Assembly: GCA_001689495.1 (NCBI GenBank)
Contig: LUJS01000039.1
Location: 1-64,000, forward strand
Length of the DNA stretch: 64,000 bases
Reading direction: 5' to 3'
DNA from: Bacteroidales bacterium M8
Lineage (GTDB): Bacteria > Bacteroidota > Bacteroidia > Bacteroidales > Muribaculaceae
Every line of letters begins with the position of its first letter. The stretch's first letter is position 1. Both the position numbers and the translations under genes were made by a program. Below are positions 52,478-61,170 of this stretch, piece by piece. The notes beneath the pieces were generated by a model that worked only from the letters and a program-made list of their open reading frames with translations, did not search any database and was not told where the DNA came from.

Positions 52478-54364
52478 ATGGAACACGACTACGACAAGAT
52501 CATCGAAGAGCGTGCAGCGGCGGTCTTCGACGCAATGGCTCAGAGGGTCACGCCCGACGAGCTGGCCATGCTGCACAAGGCTTTCGACATGGCACGCGAG
52601 GCCCACAAGGACCAGAAGCGCAAGACGGGCGAGCCCTACATACTGCATCCCATCGCCGTGGCCGACATCGCCGCCCGCGAGCTGATGCTGAGTGCCAATC
52701 CCGTCGCGGCCGCGTTTCTGCACGATGTGGTCGAGGACAACAAGAACTATTCGATTGCCGACATCCGCGAAGCCTTCGGCGATGACGTGGCGTTTCTGGT
52801 CAGGGTGGTCACCAAGCAGAAAAAAGACAAGTATGTCGAGTCGCAGCAGGTTGACAACTACCGCCAGATGCTCAGCTCGGTCGAGTATGACATACGCGCC
52901 CTGCTGGTCAAGCTGGCCGACCGCCTGCACAACATGCGCACCCTGTCGTCGATGCGCCCCGACAAGCAGATGAAGATAGCCGGAGAGACCGACTACTTCT
53001 ATGCCCCTCTGGCCAACCGCCTCGGACTCTATAACGTCAAGATAGAGCTGGAGAATCTGAGCCTGCGTTTCCGCTGTCCGCACGAGTATGACGAGCTGGC
53101 AGGGCTCATTGCACGCGACGAGGCCCACCAGCGCGAGCGCCTGTCCAAGTTCTGCGAGCAGATACGGGCCGAGCTCGACGCCGCCGGCATCATGGCCGAC
53201 GTCTATGTGGAGTATCGCCTGCCGTGCAGCGTCTGGCGCAAGATGCGCAAGTATGGCGACGACTTCAACCATCTGAAATACCGCCACTTCACCAACGTGG
53301 TCTACCGCACACCCGCCGACGTGACCGAGAAGGACATGGCCCTGCGCATATACTCGGTGCTGACGGACAGGTTCAAGGAGAAGCCCGGCGGAATATCGAA
53401 CTATATCGACTCGCCCAAGGAAAACGGATACCAGAGCTTTCATGTCAAGCTGCTGGCCGACTTCGGACGCTGGCAGGAGGTACACATCTCGAGCGAGCGC
53501 ATGGTCAAGGACTCGCAGCTCGGGTGCGTGGCCACGCGCAACGAGGACAACATAGCCCGCTGGATCGAGAAGTTCAAGGGGGTGCTTCGCGACCTCTCGC
53601 GCACGGGCCGCGACGGCACCGACTTCATGGACAACGTGGTGGCGTCGTTCTATAACGACGACATCATGACCTTCACCCCCAAGGGGCGCCCCGTCGTGCT
53701 GCCGCAGCGCTCGACGGTGCTCGACTTCGCATACGAGGTCTATGCCGGGCTGGGCGAGAAGGCCAAGTATGCGCGCGTCAACGGTTTCCTCACCTCTATC
53801 AAGGCCCCCCTGCACCGCGGCGACGTGGTCGAGGTGTTCACCGACCCCGACGTGACGCCGCAACCCGACTGGCTCGACGCAGCCGTGACATACAAGGCCA
53901 AGAAGGCCATCCGCGCGTGGCTCGACAAGATACCCCGACCGGAGTATGACCGCTGTCCCTGCTGCAACCCCATTCCGGGCGAGGAGGTGGTGGGATTCCG
54001 CGAGCCCGACGGCCGCATAACGCTGCACAAGCGCGACTGCCCGCTGGTGATACGGCTGGCCTCGCGTCAGGGCGACAATATTGTGTCGGTAGACTTCAAG
54101 GAGGACGGCACCCTCTATCCCGTCAGCTTCACGGTCACTGCCGTAGACCGCTATCATCTGTTCATCGACCTTGTCGACTCGATAACCAACGGCCTGCACC
54201 TGACCATGGACAGCTTCAATACCCGCACGGTCGACTCGATAGTCACCTGCACCATATCGCTCTCGGTCCATTCGTTCACCGAGCTGCAGTCAATCATGCG
54301 CCACATCGCCGTCATCGACGGCGTAGACGAGGTGAAACGCATCATAATCAAGGATCAGAAATGA
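52478..54364 (+). CDS. RelA/SpoT-family protein, intact hydrolase and degenerate synthetase
   Basis: A 628-residue long RSH protein (HD, synthetase, TGS, CC and ACT). The hydrolase domain keeps its key residues: TGEPYILHPIAVA (His57), LHDVVED (82-87) and LADRLHNMR (Asn152), so ppGpp breakdown is likely. The synthetase region is altered. The segment equivalent to FDxxFDLxAxR reads FNHLKYRHFTN (263-273), with Tyr268 where the metal-binding Asp should be and no Arg. EVQIRT reads EVHISS, and the AAHW-like segment is absent. NGYQSFHV is kept. TGS (TFTPKGRPVVLP, near 398) and the CPCCNPIPGEEVVGF box remain; an ACT domain ends the protein. Probably a hydrolase-dominant regulator; a canonical Rel is expected elsewhere in the genome. 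Confidence 0.85.
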   Translation: MEHDYDKIIEERAAAVFDAMAQRVTPDELAMLHKAFDMAREAHKDQKRKTGEPYILHPIAVADIAARELMLSANPVAAAFLHDVVEDNKNYSIADIREAFGDDVAFLVRVVTKQKKDKYVESQQVDNYRQMLSSVEYDIRALLVKLADRLHNMRTLSSMRPDKQMKIAGETDYFYAPLANRLGLYNVKIELENLSLRFRCPHEYDELAGLIARDEAHQRERLSKFCEQIRAELDAAGIMADVYVEYRLPCSVWRKMRKYGDDFNHLKYRHFTNVVYRTPADVTEKDMALRIYSVLTDRFKEKPGGISNYIDSPKENGYQSFHVKLLADFGRWQEVHISSERMVKDSQLGCVATRNEDNIARWIEKFKGVLRDLSRTGRDGTDFMDNVVASFYNDDIMTFTPKGRPVVLPQRSTVLDFAYEVYAGLGEKAKYARVNGFLTSIKAPLHRGDVVEVFTDPDVTPQPDWLDAAVTYKAKKAIRAWLDKIPRPEYDRCPCCNPIPGEEVVGFREPDGRITLHKRDCPLVIRLASRQGDNIVSVDFKEDGTLYPVSFTVTAVDRYHLFIDLVDSITNGLHLTMDSFNTRTVDSIVTCTISLSVHSFTELQSIMRHIAVIDGVDEVKRIIIKDQK

Positions 54365-54774
54365 ACTATACACCCGAAAACATCACCTCTCTCGGTCCTG
54401 ACGACATCTTTGTATTCGGCAGCAACCTGCAGGGGGCGCACAACGGCGGCGCCGCCCGCACGGCATACAGGAAGTTCGGCGCCATAATGGGGCAGGGGGT
54501 CGGCATTCAGGGCCGGTCATACGCCATCCCCACCATGCAGGGCGGGGTCGAGACCATCAAGCCCTATGTCGACGACTTCATCAAGCTGGCCCGCGAGTGG
54601 GACCAGAACACATTCTATGTCACGCGCATAGGCTGCGGCATCGCCGGATTCACCGACGAGCAGATCGCACCACTCTTCGACGAGGCTTACGATTTGTACA
54701 ACGTGCGCCTGCCCGAGTCGTTTGCCCGCATCATAGAGCGCCGCAGGGAGGCCGAGAAACGTCTGCCCGAATAG
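54361..54774 (+). CDS. Small conserved-type protein, 137 residues
   Basis: The start overlaps the RSH stop by 4 bp (ATGA), so translation is coupled. The sequence begins with DIFVFGSNLQGAHNGGAARTA and continues with TRIGCGIAGFTDEQIAPLF, a glycine-rich alpha/beta protein resembling phage-related A1S_2505-like or macro-domain-like nucleotide-binding proteins. The gene product may bind a nucleotide derivative; the pairing with an RSH enzyme makes (p)ppGpp or related nucleotides an obvious guess, but this is inference from neighbourhood only. Confidence 0.7.
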   Translation: MNYTPENITSLGPDDIFVFGSNLQGAHNGGAARTAYRKFGAIMGQGVGIQGRSYAIPTMQGGVETIKPYVDDFIKLAREWDQNTFYVTRIGCGIAGFTDEQIAPLFDEAYDLYNVRLPESFARIIERRREAEKRLPE

Positions 54775-54866
54775 TCGGGGCCTTGGATAGTGTCAGATAT
54801 TCACATAGAGCAGGGCGTTTATGTGATTAAACGGGCTGATATTGTTATAAAACATAAGAAATCGTG

Positions 54867-54896
54867 TTTGAATGTGACGATTTTTTAGTAATTTTG
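54867..54896 (+). promoter_or_regulatory. Promoter of the Lrp-mtaB-GT operon
   Basis: TTTG (54867-54870), 18-bp spacer, TAATTTTG (54889-54896); leader of about 75 nt. Confidence 0.65.
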
Positions 54897-54976
54897 CAAT
54901 ATGAATAGCCCGATGCCCCCGGGCCGGGTTCAAGTATTGCACCTATATTTAACTTTGAATCAGAAATATCAGTAAT

Positions 54977-55447
54977 ATGGCACGTCACCATTATGACGCA
55001 CTCGACTTGCGTATTCTCGAGATGCTGTCCAACAACGCACGAAAACCGTTCCTCGAAATTGCCCGCGAGACTGGCATCTCGGGCGCGGCAATCCACCAGC
55101 GCATACAGAAACTCACCGCCTCGGGTGTCATCATGGGTTTCAAGACAGAGATCGACCCCGCCACCGTCGGCTACCAGACCTGCGCCTATATCGGCTTCAT
55201 CCTCAACGACCCCACCAAGTTTGACGAGGTCGTAAACCGTCTGCGCGAGATTCCCGAGGTTGTCGACTGCCACTTCACCACCGGCACGTACGACATCTTC
55301 GCCAAGATCTATGCCCGCAACAACGCGCACCTGCTGCAGATCATCCACAAGAAACTCAGCCTCGATCTGGGCCGCACCGAGACCCTCATTTCGTTCAAGG
55401 AGGTGTTCAAGCGTCCCATTCCCATCCAGCAAGACAACGTAGACTGA
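54977..55447 (+). CDS. Lrp/AsnC-family transcriptional regulator
   Basis: DNA-binding regulator of 156 residues. An N-terminal winged HTH (LDLRILEMLSNNARKPFLEI, then ISGAAIHQRIQKL recognition helix) and a C-terminal RAM/AsnC ligand-binding domain (about 70-150: YIGFILNDPTKF, VVDCHFTTGTYDIFAKIYA). Amino-acid responsive regulators of this family control amino-acid metabolism; targets here are unknown. It is followed after 5 bp by mtaB. Confidence 0.93.
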   Translation: MARHHYDALDLRILEMLSNNARKPFLEIARETGISGAAIHQRIQKLTASGVIMGFKTEIDPATVGYQTCAYIGFILNDPTKFDEVVNRLREIPEVVDCHFTTGTYDIFAKIYARNNAHLLQIIHKKLSLDLGRTETLISFKEVFKRPIPIQQDNVD

Positions 55448-55452
55448 ATCTT

Positions 55453-56775
55453 TTGATAGACAAGAATACATTCGGCAGCCGCACTGCCCTCTTCCACACC
55501 TTCGGGTGTAAGCTCAACTTTGCCGAGACATCTACCGTGGCGCGACTGTTTGCCCAAGAGGGCATACAGCGCGTCCACACGGGCGATGTCCCGGATTATG
55601 TCGTCATAAACACCTGTTCGGTCACCGACATGGCCGACAAGAAGTGCCGTCAGGCCATACGCTCGTTTGCCCGCCGCTATCCGTCGGCCCGCATCATCGT
55701 CACCGGCTGCTATGCCCAGCTCAAGCCCGACGAGGTAGCCGCGCTGCCCGGCGTCACCGTCGTGGCCGGCAATGACCGCAAGCTGCTGCTGACCGAGTAT
55801 CTGCGCGGCGAAGGCGGCAATGACGCGCACATCTATCACACCCCGACGCGCGACATCGACACCTTCTCGCCCTCATGCTCGCGCGGAGACCGCACCCGCT
55901 ATTTCCTCAAGGTTCAGGACGGGTGCGACTATTATTGCACATACTGCACCATCCCCATGGCCCGCGGACGCAGCCGTTCGGGGCTCATTGCCGACATCGT
56001 GGCTCAGGCCCGCGAGGTGGCCGCCGAGGGTGGCAAGGAGATAGTCATAACCGGAGTCAACATAGGCGACTTCGGCAAGCGCACCGGCGAGACTTTCCTC
56101 GACCTGTGCCGCGCGCTCGACGAGGTCGAAGGCATCGAGAGATACCGCATATCGTCGATCGAGCCCAACCTGCTCACCGACGAGACCATCGACTTCGTGG
56201 CCACGTCAAGACGCTTCATGCCTCACTTCCACATACCCCTGCAGAACGGTTCGGACGAGGTGTTGCGCCTGATGCACCGCCGCTATGACACCGCCCTGTT
56301 CCGCGCCAAGATCGAGAAGATCCGCTCCGTGATGCCCGACGCATTCATCGGCGTGGACCTGATTGTCGGCGCTAGAGGCGAGACCCCCGAGCGGTTCGAG
56401 GAGTCAAGGCGGTTTGTCGAGAGCCTCGACATATCGCGCCTGCATGTGTTCACATACAGCGAGCGTCCCGGCACGAGGGCACTCGACATAGACCATGTGG
56501 TGAGTCAGGAGGAGAAACACCGCCGCACGCGCATCATGCTCGGCGTGAGCGAGCGCAAGCTCGCGGGCTTCACATCGCGCTATCTGGGGACAGAGCGTCC
56601 CGTGCTGCTCGAGCATCAGCGCGCCGACGGCTCGATGGCCGGATTCACCGACAATTATCTCAGGGTGGTGCTGGGCACTCCACACCCCGATCTCGCAAAC
56701 ACGGTGGTGCCCGTGCGCATAGACACGATGAACATCGAGACAGAAGACAACCGCGGGGAGGTGGTGATGCCGTGA
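55453..56775 (+). CDS. mtaB: tRNA t6A37 methylthiotransferase MtaB
   Basis: Radical-SAM methylthiotransferase making ms2t6A at tRNA position 37. At 440 residues it has UPF0004 cysteines in TFGCKLNFAET, NTCSVTDMADKKC and IVTGCYAQLKP (auxiliary 4Fe-4S), the radical-SAM triad CDYYCTYCTIPMARG, and a C-terminal TRAM domain. It appears to start at TTG (55453); no ATG exists before the first conserved motif and the preceding stop is only 5 bp away. Together with the TcdA-like gene at 11 kb the window carries two t6A-modifying enzymes. Confidence 0.94.
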   Translation: MIDKNTFGSRTALFHTFGCKLNFAETSTVARLFAQEGIQRVHTGDVPDYVVINTCSVTDMADKKCRQAIRSFARRYPSARIIVTGCYAQLKPDEVAALPGVTVVAGNDRKLLLTEYLRGEGGNDAHIYHTPTRDIDTFSPSCSRGDRTRYFLKVQDGCDYYCTYCTIPMARGRSRSGLIADIVAQAREVAAEGGKEIVITGVNIGDFGKRTGETFLDLCRALDEVEGIERYRISSIEPNLLTDETIDFVATSRRFMPHFHIPLQNGSDEVLRLMHRRYDTALFRAKIEKIRSVMPDAFIGVDLIVGARGETPERFEESRRFVESLDISRLHVFTYSERPGTRALDIDHVVSQEEKHRRTRIMLGVSERKLAGFTSRYLGTERPVLLEHQRADGSMAGFTDNYLRVVLGTPHPDLANTVVPVRIDTMNIETEDNRGEVVMP

Positions 56776-57779
56776 CGCGCAAGCCGGTAGCCATAATCAT
56801 ATTGAATTGGAACGGCGAGCGCCTGATGCGCGAATATCTTCCGTCGATCATCGCCAACAACCCCGACGCCATTGCCGACGTCATCGTGGCCGACAACGGC
56901 TCGACAGACGGCTCACTGTCACTGCTGCGGACAGACTTTCCGCAGGTCCGTGTGCTTGAGTTCGGCGAGAATCTCGGTTTTGCCGAGGGTTATAACCGCG
57001 CAGTGCGCGATACAGCGGTCGAGTATGACTATACCCTCCTGCTCAACTCTGACGTCAGGGCTGAGTCAGACTGGCTCACGCCACTATATGAGTTCATGAC
57101 CACGCACCCCGACGCAGGCGCCTGTCAGCCCAAGATACTATCGGTCGCCGACCCGTCGAGCTTCGAGTATGCCGGCGCCGCAGGCGGTTTCCTCGACCGT
57201 CACGGCTATCCCTATTGCCGCGGACGCATATTCGACACCGTCGAGACGGACAACGGCCAGTATGACAAGCCTATCCAAGTACACTGGGCCAGCGGCGCGT
57301 GCCTCATGGTCGACAACAGCGTCTATACCCGTGCCGGAGGTCTCGACCCAGAATTCTTCGCCCACATGGAAGAGATAGACCTATGCTGGCGCATACGCCT
57401 GCTGGGCAAGCAGGTATGGGCCGTGCCCGACGCCGCGGTCTATCATCTCGGCGGCGGCAGCCTCCCGGCCTCCGATCCCAAGAAGACCTATCTCAACTTC
57501 AGGAACAACCTGCTCATGCTGCACAAGAACCTTCCTGACAGCGTCCGCACCGGCATATTGCTGCGCCGTCGTCTGCTCGACACCGCCGCATGGGCCAAGT
57601 TCATCGCCTCGGGAGACTTCGCACAGGCCCGGGCCGTCTGGCGCGCTCATCGCGACTTCGCATCCATGCGCCGCCGCTACAGGGAACACCCCAAGCAAAA
57701 CCTGCTCAACGTCGACACGAACATCATCTTCGACTACTACATCCGCGCCCGCCACACCTACTCCTCTCTCCGTAATTGA
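56772..57779 (+). CDS. Glycosyltransferase family 2
   Basis: Inverting GT-A transferase of 335 residues with no membrane segments. KPVAIIILNWNGERLMREY is the N-terminal strand, VIVADNGSTDGSL the nucleotide-sugar site, FGENLGFAEGYNRAV and LLLNSDVRAESDWL the metal-binding region, and WASGACLMVDNSVY...GGLDPEFFAHMEEIDLCWRI (split) the acceptor region typical of rhamnosyltransferase-like enzymes. The start is GTG, overlapping the mtaB stop by 4 bp. Role probably in a cell-surface glycan. Confidence 0.88.
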   Translation: MTRKPVAIIILNWNGERLMREYLPSIIANNPDAIADVIVADNGSTDGSLSLLRTDFPQVRVLEFGENLGFAEGYNRAVRDTAVEYDYTLLLNSDVRAESDWLTPLYEFMTTHPDAGACQPKILSVADPSSFEYAGAAGGFLDRHGYPYCRGRIFDTVETDNGQYDKPIQVHWASGACLMVDNSVYTRAGGLDPEFFAHMEEIDLCWRIRLLGKQVWAVPDAAVYHLGGGSLPASDPKKTYLNFRNNLLMLHKNLPDSVRTGILLRRRLLDTAAWAKFIASGDFAQARAVWRAHRDFASMRRRYREHPKQNLLNVDTNIIFDYYIRARHTYSSLRN

Positions 57780-57782
57780 CTT

Positions 57783-58730
57783 TTACAATCCTTTCCGGTC
57801 AAGCCACTCGAACATTGCCTCGTAGACCTGCGTCCTGACGGGTAGGGGAGAGAGTACGAGGTCGTGGAGGCCGACGCGGATGGTTACTTCGGTGACGTCG
57901 GGGCCCAGCAATCTGCCGGCCTCGGCCATGGTCTTTACGTTGAGAACTGCGTCAGAGGTTGCAAACTGGTGCGTAGTGCCGTTTGCCGGAGCTGATTTGT
58001 CTGAATGCATCAGCAGCACCGGTACCTTTATTCCGCCATGTCGCACTTCGTGCTGGGCGTTGTCTATGGCCCGCACCCACTCGGCCGTGACCGGGGGCAT
58101 TATGTCAGGCTTCCACTCGGTGTTATAATCCCACTCACCCCCGAGGTGGCGCGCCAGCGTGGCAGCATAGCGGTTGGTGCCGTCGCCGCTCATGTGCAGC
58201 GACGGATAGAAACGAGAGATGAACTTCAATACGGGCACGCCGAAATGTATCAGCAATGGCGAGAGATTCCACGTCAGGAACGGGCTGGTGAGTATCAGCC
58301 CCCTGACTGACTTGTCCGGGTCGCTCTCCATGTATAGCGAGGTGGTGAGACCTCCGGTCGAGTGTCCCATCAGTATTATTTCGGTGATGCCGTTATCCTT
58401 CATCGCCCGGATGCCGGCCTCGATGTCGGGAAAATACTCCCTGAGGTCGCGCACGCGGAACATCGTGTCGCCCGGGAAGAGCGAACGCCCGTAGCGACGC
58501 AGGTCAACTCCATAGAAACCATAGCCGTGTCCGACAAAACGGTCGGCCATTGATTTCTGGAAGAAGTAATCGCTGAATCCGTGCACATAGAGCACACCCC
58601 TTGCAGCCGGGTTTTCCGGCAAACGGCGCACCACCGTGCAGCGCACGGGCCCGGCGTAATCCCGGCCCTGATCCACGCGGGTCATCTCGAAACCGGGCCC
58701 GAGTATGTCGGGCTGCCACACCGCGCTCAT
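57783..58730 (-). CDS. Alpha/beta hydrolase (serine lipase-like)
   Basis: A 315-residue hydrolase without signal peptide. YVHGFSDYFFQKSMADRF is the oxyanion region; nucleophile Ser is in IILMGHSTGGLTTSLY; the Asp and His are in VLLMHSDKSAPANG and VRVGLHDLVLS. It resembles lysophospholipase/monoacylglycerol-lipase-type enzymes. The start overlaps the aldo/keto reductase stop (ATGA), so both are translated together. Confidence 0.85.
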   Translation of the reverse strand: MSAVWQPDILGPGFEMTRVDQGRDYAGPVRCTVVRRLPENPAARGVLYVHGFSDYFFQKSMADRFVGHGYGFYGVDLRRYGRSLFPGDTMFRVRDLREYFPDIEAGIRAMKDNGITEIILMGHSTGGLTTSLYMESDPDKSVRGLILTSPFLTWNLSPLLIHFGVPVLKFISRFYPSLHMSGDGTNRYAATLARHLGGEWDYNTEWKPDIMPPVTAEWVRAIDNAQHEVRHGGIKVPVLLMHSDKSAPANGTTHQFATSDAVLNVKTMAEAGRLLGPDVTEVTIRVGLHDLVLSPLPVRTQVYEAMFEWLDRKGL

Positions 58731-59728
58731 AGGCTCAGGCTGTCAATGCGCGCCAGCTCCTCGTCGCTGAAGTCGATGTTGCCCAGCGCCTCGAGGTTGC
58801 CTGCAAGCTGTTGTTCCGAGCTTGCGCCGACTATGACGGACGTCACACCCTTGTGAGCCAGCACCCATGCCAGCGACATCTGGGCCAGCGACTGACCGCG
58901 GCGGGCGGCGATGTCGTTGAGGCCGTTGAGGCGGGCGACGAGTTCGGGTGTAATGGCATCGGCTGTGAGATGCGTGCCGCGAGCCGCGCGCGAGTCGGCG
59001 GGAATGCCGTTCAGATAGCGGTCGGTGAGCAGGCCCTGTGCCAGCGGCGAGAATGCCACCATGCCGCTCCCCGCGGCCTCGGCGGCGGTGAGACATCCGT
59101 CGGTCACCACCTGACGGTCGAGTATGTTGAGGCGGTCCTGCAGCAGCAGGCAGGGGCATTCGTGCCTCTCGAGATAGTCGAGACCATATTTCAGCGCCTC
59201 GAGCGGCCAGCGCGAGATGCCCACATAGAGCGACTTGCCAGAGCGCACTATGTCGACCAGCACGCGCAGGGTCTCGTCGAGCGGAGTCACGGGGTCATAA
59301 CGGTGGATATAGAACACATCCACATACTCAAGATTCATGCGCCTGAGGCTCTGGTCGAGCGAGGCCATGAGATACTTGCGGCTGCCCCAGTTGCCATACG
59401 GTCCGGGCCACATGTCGTATCCGGCCTTGGTCGAGATGAACATCTCGTCGCGATAGGGCCTGAACGAGTCGCGCATGGCGCGTCCGAAAGTCTCCTCGGC
59501 CGTGCCGTAGGGGGGACCATAGTTGTTGGCGAGGTCAAAATGGGTTATGCCGTGGTCGAACGCATAGTGTAGCATGCCGCGCGAGCGTCTGTATGGCACC
59601 GTGGCGCCGAAATTCTGCCACAGGCCCAGCGAGACCGCCGGCAGCTCGATGCCGCTGCGGCCACAGCGGCGATATGTCATTCCGGCGTCATATCTTTCGC
59701 CCGAAGCCTTGTATATATCCTCTATCAT
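58727..59728 (-). CDS. Aldo/keto reductase (YghZ/GpR-like)
   Basis: NADPH-dependent oxidoreductase of 333 residues, TIM-barrel. It begins with MTYRRCGRSGIELPAVSLGLWQ (split over residues 18-39), then FDLANNYGPPYGTAEE with catalytic Asp/Tyr, ISTKAGYDMW (Lys) and YIHRYDPVTPLDE (His); the C-terminus GVTSVIVGASSEQQLAGN binds the cofactor. The WPGPYGNWGSRKYL insert marks the L-glyceraldehyde-3-phosphate reductase-like subgroup. It detoxifies or reduces small aldehydes. Confidence 0.9.
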   Translation of the reverse strand: MIEDIYKASGERYDAGMTYRRCGRSGIELPAVSLGLWQNFGATVPYRRSRGMLHYAFDHGITHFDLANNYGPPYGTAEETFGRAMRDSFRPYRDEMFISTKAGYDMWPGPYGNWGSRKYLMASLDQSLRRMNLEYVDVFYIHRYDPVTPLDETLRVLVDIVRSGKSLYVGISRWPLEALKYGLDYLERHECPCLLLQDRLNILDRQVVTDGCLTAAEAAGSGMVAFSPLAQGLLTDRYLNGIPADSRAARGTHLTADAITPELVARLNGLNDIAARRGQSLAQMSLAWVLAHKGVTSVIVGASSEQQLAGNLEALGNIDFSDEELARIDSLSL

Positions 59729-59764
59729 CTTGGTCAGGTATTATATGTAATGATTTTACACTCG

Positions 59765-59772
59765 CAAAATTA
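59765..59772 (-). promoter_or_regulatory. -7 element of the aldo/keto reductase operon
   Basis: Minus strand TAATTTTG, 36 bp before the start codon; the -33 is not clear. Confidence 0.55.
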
Positions 59773-59796
59773 CAAAAATATTCGACACGACATAAT

Positions 59797-59827
59797 CGCG
59801 GCCCCGCATATTGTCAGCGGAGCCGCG
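59797..59827 (-). terminator. Terminator-like hairpin after the OmpA-like gene
   Basis: CGCGGCCCCGC (59797-59807) pairs with GCGGAGCCGCG (59817-59827) with one mismatch, just past the stop at 59855. Confidence 0.55.
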
Positions 59828-59854
59828 AATGATCTGATTTAATATCCGTATCCG

Positions 59855-60523
59855 TCATTTGCCCAGATGCACCTCTGCGCGGCGGTTCTGAGCCACGGTG
59901 GGATACTTGTGTGTCTGTCCGAGACCCTGTGTCTTTACATGATCGGCGGGAACGCCGTGAGCTATGAGATATGCGCCCACCTTGTTGGCACGCTTCTCGC
60001 TCAGCTTCTGGTTGTAGGCGGCACGTCCGCTCTCGTCGGTATATGCCACGACGGTGACATAGGCTCCGGTTTCGGCGGCACGCTTGGCCACGCTGTTCAG
60101 TGCCTTGTTCTCGACGATGTCAGACCCGTCGAGCGGGAACAGATAGACGACATCCTGCGGGGCAGTGGCCACAGCCGTGGCTGTCGCCTCGGCGCCCGAG
60201 GTGCTTGCTATGCCCGACATGCGTGCCGTGCGTGTGGCAGGCATGGTGCTTTCGGTGTTATATGCGGTGATGGTGCCGTCGGTATCGTGTGCCCTGTCAG
60301 AGAAGAAGAATATCGCCCCTACGAACAGAGCTATGGCCAATGCGGCCAGTGCGGCCCAACCTACAGATCCCATGCCGCGTACCTCTTCGACATCGGCCGT
60401 CGAGGCCGGACGGGCCTTGGCTGCCATGGGCGCAGCCGCAGCTTTCTTTTCGGCGTGTGCGGGCAATTCCAGTGGTTCGGGATGCTCCGGAAGCCTTTCC
60501 TGATAATCATTGCGGGTATCCAT
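59855..60523 (-). CDS. OmpA-family protein with N-terminal membrane anchor
   Basis: A 222-residue protein: hydrophilic, proline/alanine-rich N-terminus (about 1-50), one membrane helix (about 53-74, WAALAALAIALFVGAIFFF), a threonine/alanine-rich linker (about 78-110), and a C-terminal OmpA domain (about 120-222) with VAYTDESG, NQKLSEKRANKVGAYL and NRRAEVHLGK that binds peptidoglycan. The helix suggests inner-membrane anchoring with the OmpA domain in the periplasm, unlike true outer-membrane OmpA. The first in-frame codon is TTG (60529); ATG 60523 is chosen. Confidence 0.85.
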   Translation of the reverse strand: MDTRNDYQERLPEHPEPLELPAHAEKKAAAAPMAAKARPASTADVEEVRGMGSVGWAALAALAIALFVGAIFFFSDRAHDTDGTITAYNTESTMPATRTARMSGIASTSGAEATATAVATAPQDVVYLFPLDGSDIVENKALNSVAKRAAETGAYVTVVAYTDESGRAAYNQKLSEKRANKVGAYLIAHGVPADHVKTQGLGQTHKYPTVAQNRRAEVHLGK

Positions 60524-60599
60524 AATCAATACTTTTTAGTTGAGGAGAAATCATTTATCGTAGTTATAACACCCGCCGACGGCTAAAATATCATAAATG

Positions 60600-60619
60600 A
60601 TTGTTAATAACAATTGTTA
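60600..60619. promoter_or_regulatory. Overlapping palindromes in the OmpA-NUDIX intergenic region
   Basis: ATTGTTAATAACAAT (60600-60614) and TAACAATTGTTA (60608-60619) are both perfect palindromes and overlap; the second covers the -33 TTG of the NUDIX promoter. This could be a binding site for a dimeric regulator acting on either divergent gene. Confidence 0.45.
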
Positions 60620-60645
60620 ATCTTGTGCGAAAGACGTAATTTTGT
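60615..60645 (+). promoter_or_regulatory. Promoter of the NUDIX gene
   Basis: TTG (60615-60617), 20-bp spacer, TAATTTTG (60638-60645), 21 bp before the ATG. Confidence 0.7.
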
Positions 60646-60666
60646 CATCAAAATCAAATATCAGGC

Positions 60667-61170
60667 ATGAATTCAGACAACTCCAACGAACTCCTCCCCA
60701 TAGTCGACCCTGACGGACGCCAGACCGGCACCGCTACCCGCGGCGAATGTCATTCGGGCGTCGGCAAGCCGCTCCATCCCGTGGTACACCTGCACCTGTT
60801 CGACCCACAGGGGCGTCTGTATCTGCAGCGCAGGCCCGAATGGAAGGACATCCAGCCCGGCAAGTGGGACACCGCCGTGGGGGGCCACATGGATCCGGGC
60901 GAGACCGTAGACGAGGCCCTGCGCCGCGAGGCACGCGAGGAACTGGGCATCGAGGGTTTCGTCCCCGAGCCAATGACACGCTATGTATTCGAATCAGACC
61001 GCGAGCGCGAGCTGGTCAACACCTTCCGCACCGTGTGGGATGCCCCCGTCGCCCCGTCGGACGAGACCGCGGGCGGACGCTTCTGGCCTCTCGACGAGAT
61101 CAGGGCATCGCTCGGCAAGGGCGTCTTCACCCCCAACTTCGAGCAGGAGTTCGCCCGGCTGTTCGGTTAG
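60667..61170 (+). CDS. NUDIX hydrolase (Idi/YfcD-like)
   Basis: A 167-residue NUDIX protein. The Nudix box GGHMDPGETVDEALRREAREELGI is at about residues 77-100 and fits GX5EX7REUXEEXGU. The preceding HPVVHLHLFDPQGRLYLQRR and WKDIQPGKWDTAVGG resemble the YfcD/isopentenyl-diphosphate-isomerase-like group, so the substrate may be a pyrophosphate-linked small molecule. The stop overlaps YjbQ tail to tail by 4 bp. Confidence 0.9.
   Translation: MNSDNSNELLPIVDPDGRQTGTATRGECHSGVGKPLHPVVHLHLFDPQGRLYLQRRPEWKDIQPGKWDTAVGGHMDPGETVDEALRREAREELGIEGFVPEPMTRYVFESDRERELVNTFRTVWDAPVAPSDETAGGRFWPLDEIRASLGKGVFTPNFEQEFARLFG

Noticed and set aside
52331..54271. Minus-strand ORF of 646 codons
   Set aside because: Antisense shadow of the RSH gene, with repeated Val/His/Ala patterns and no recognised motif.
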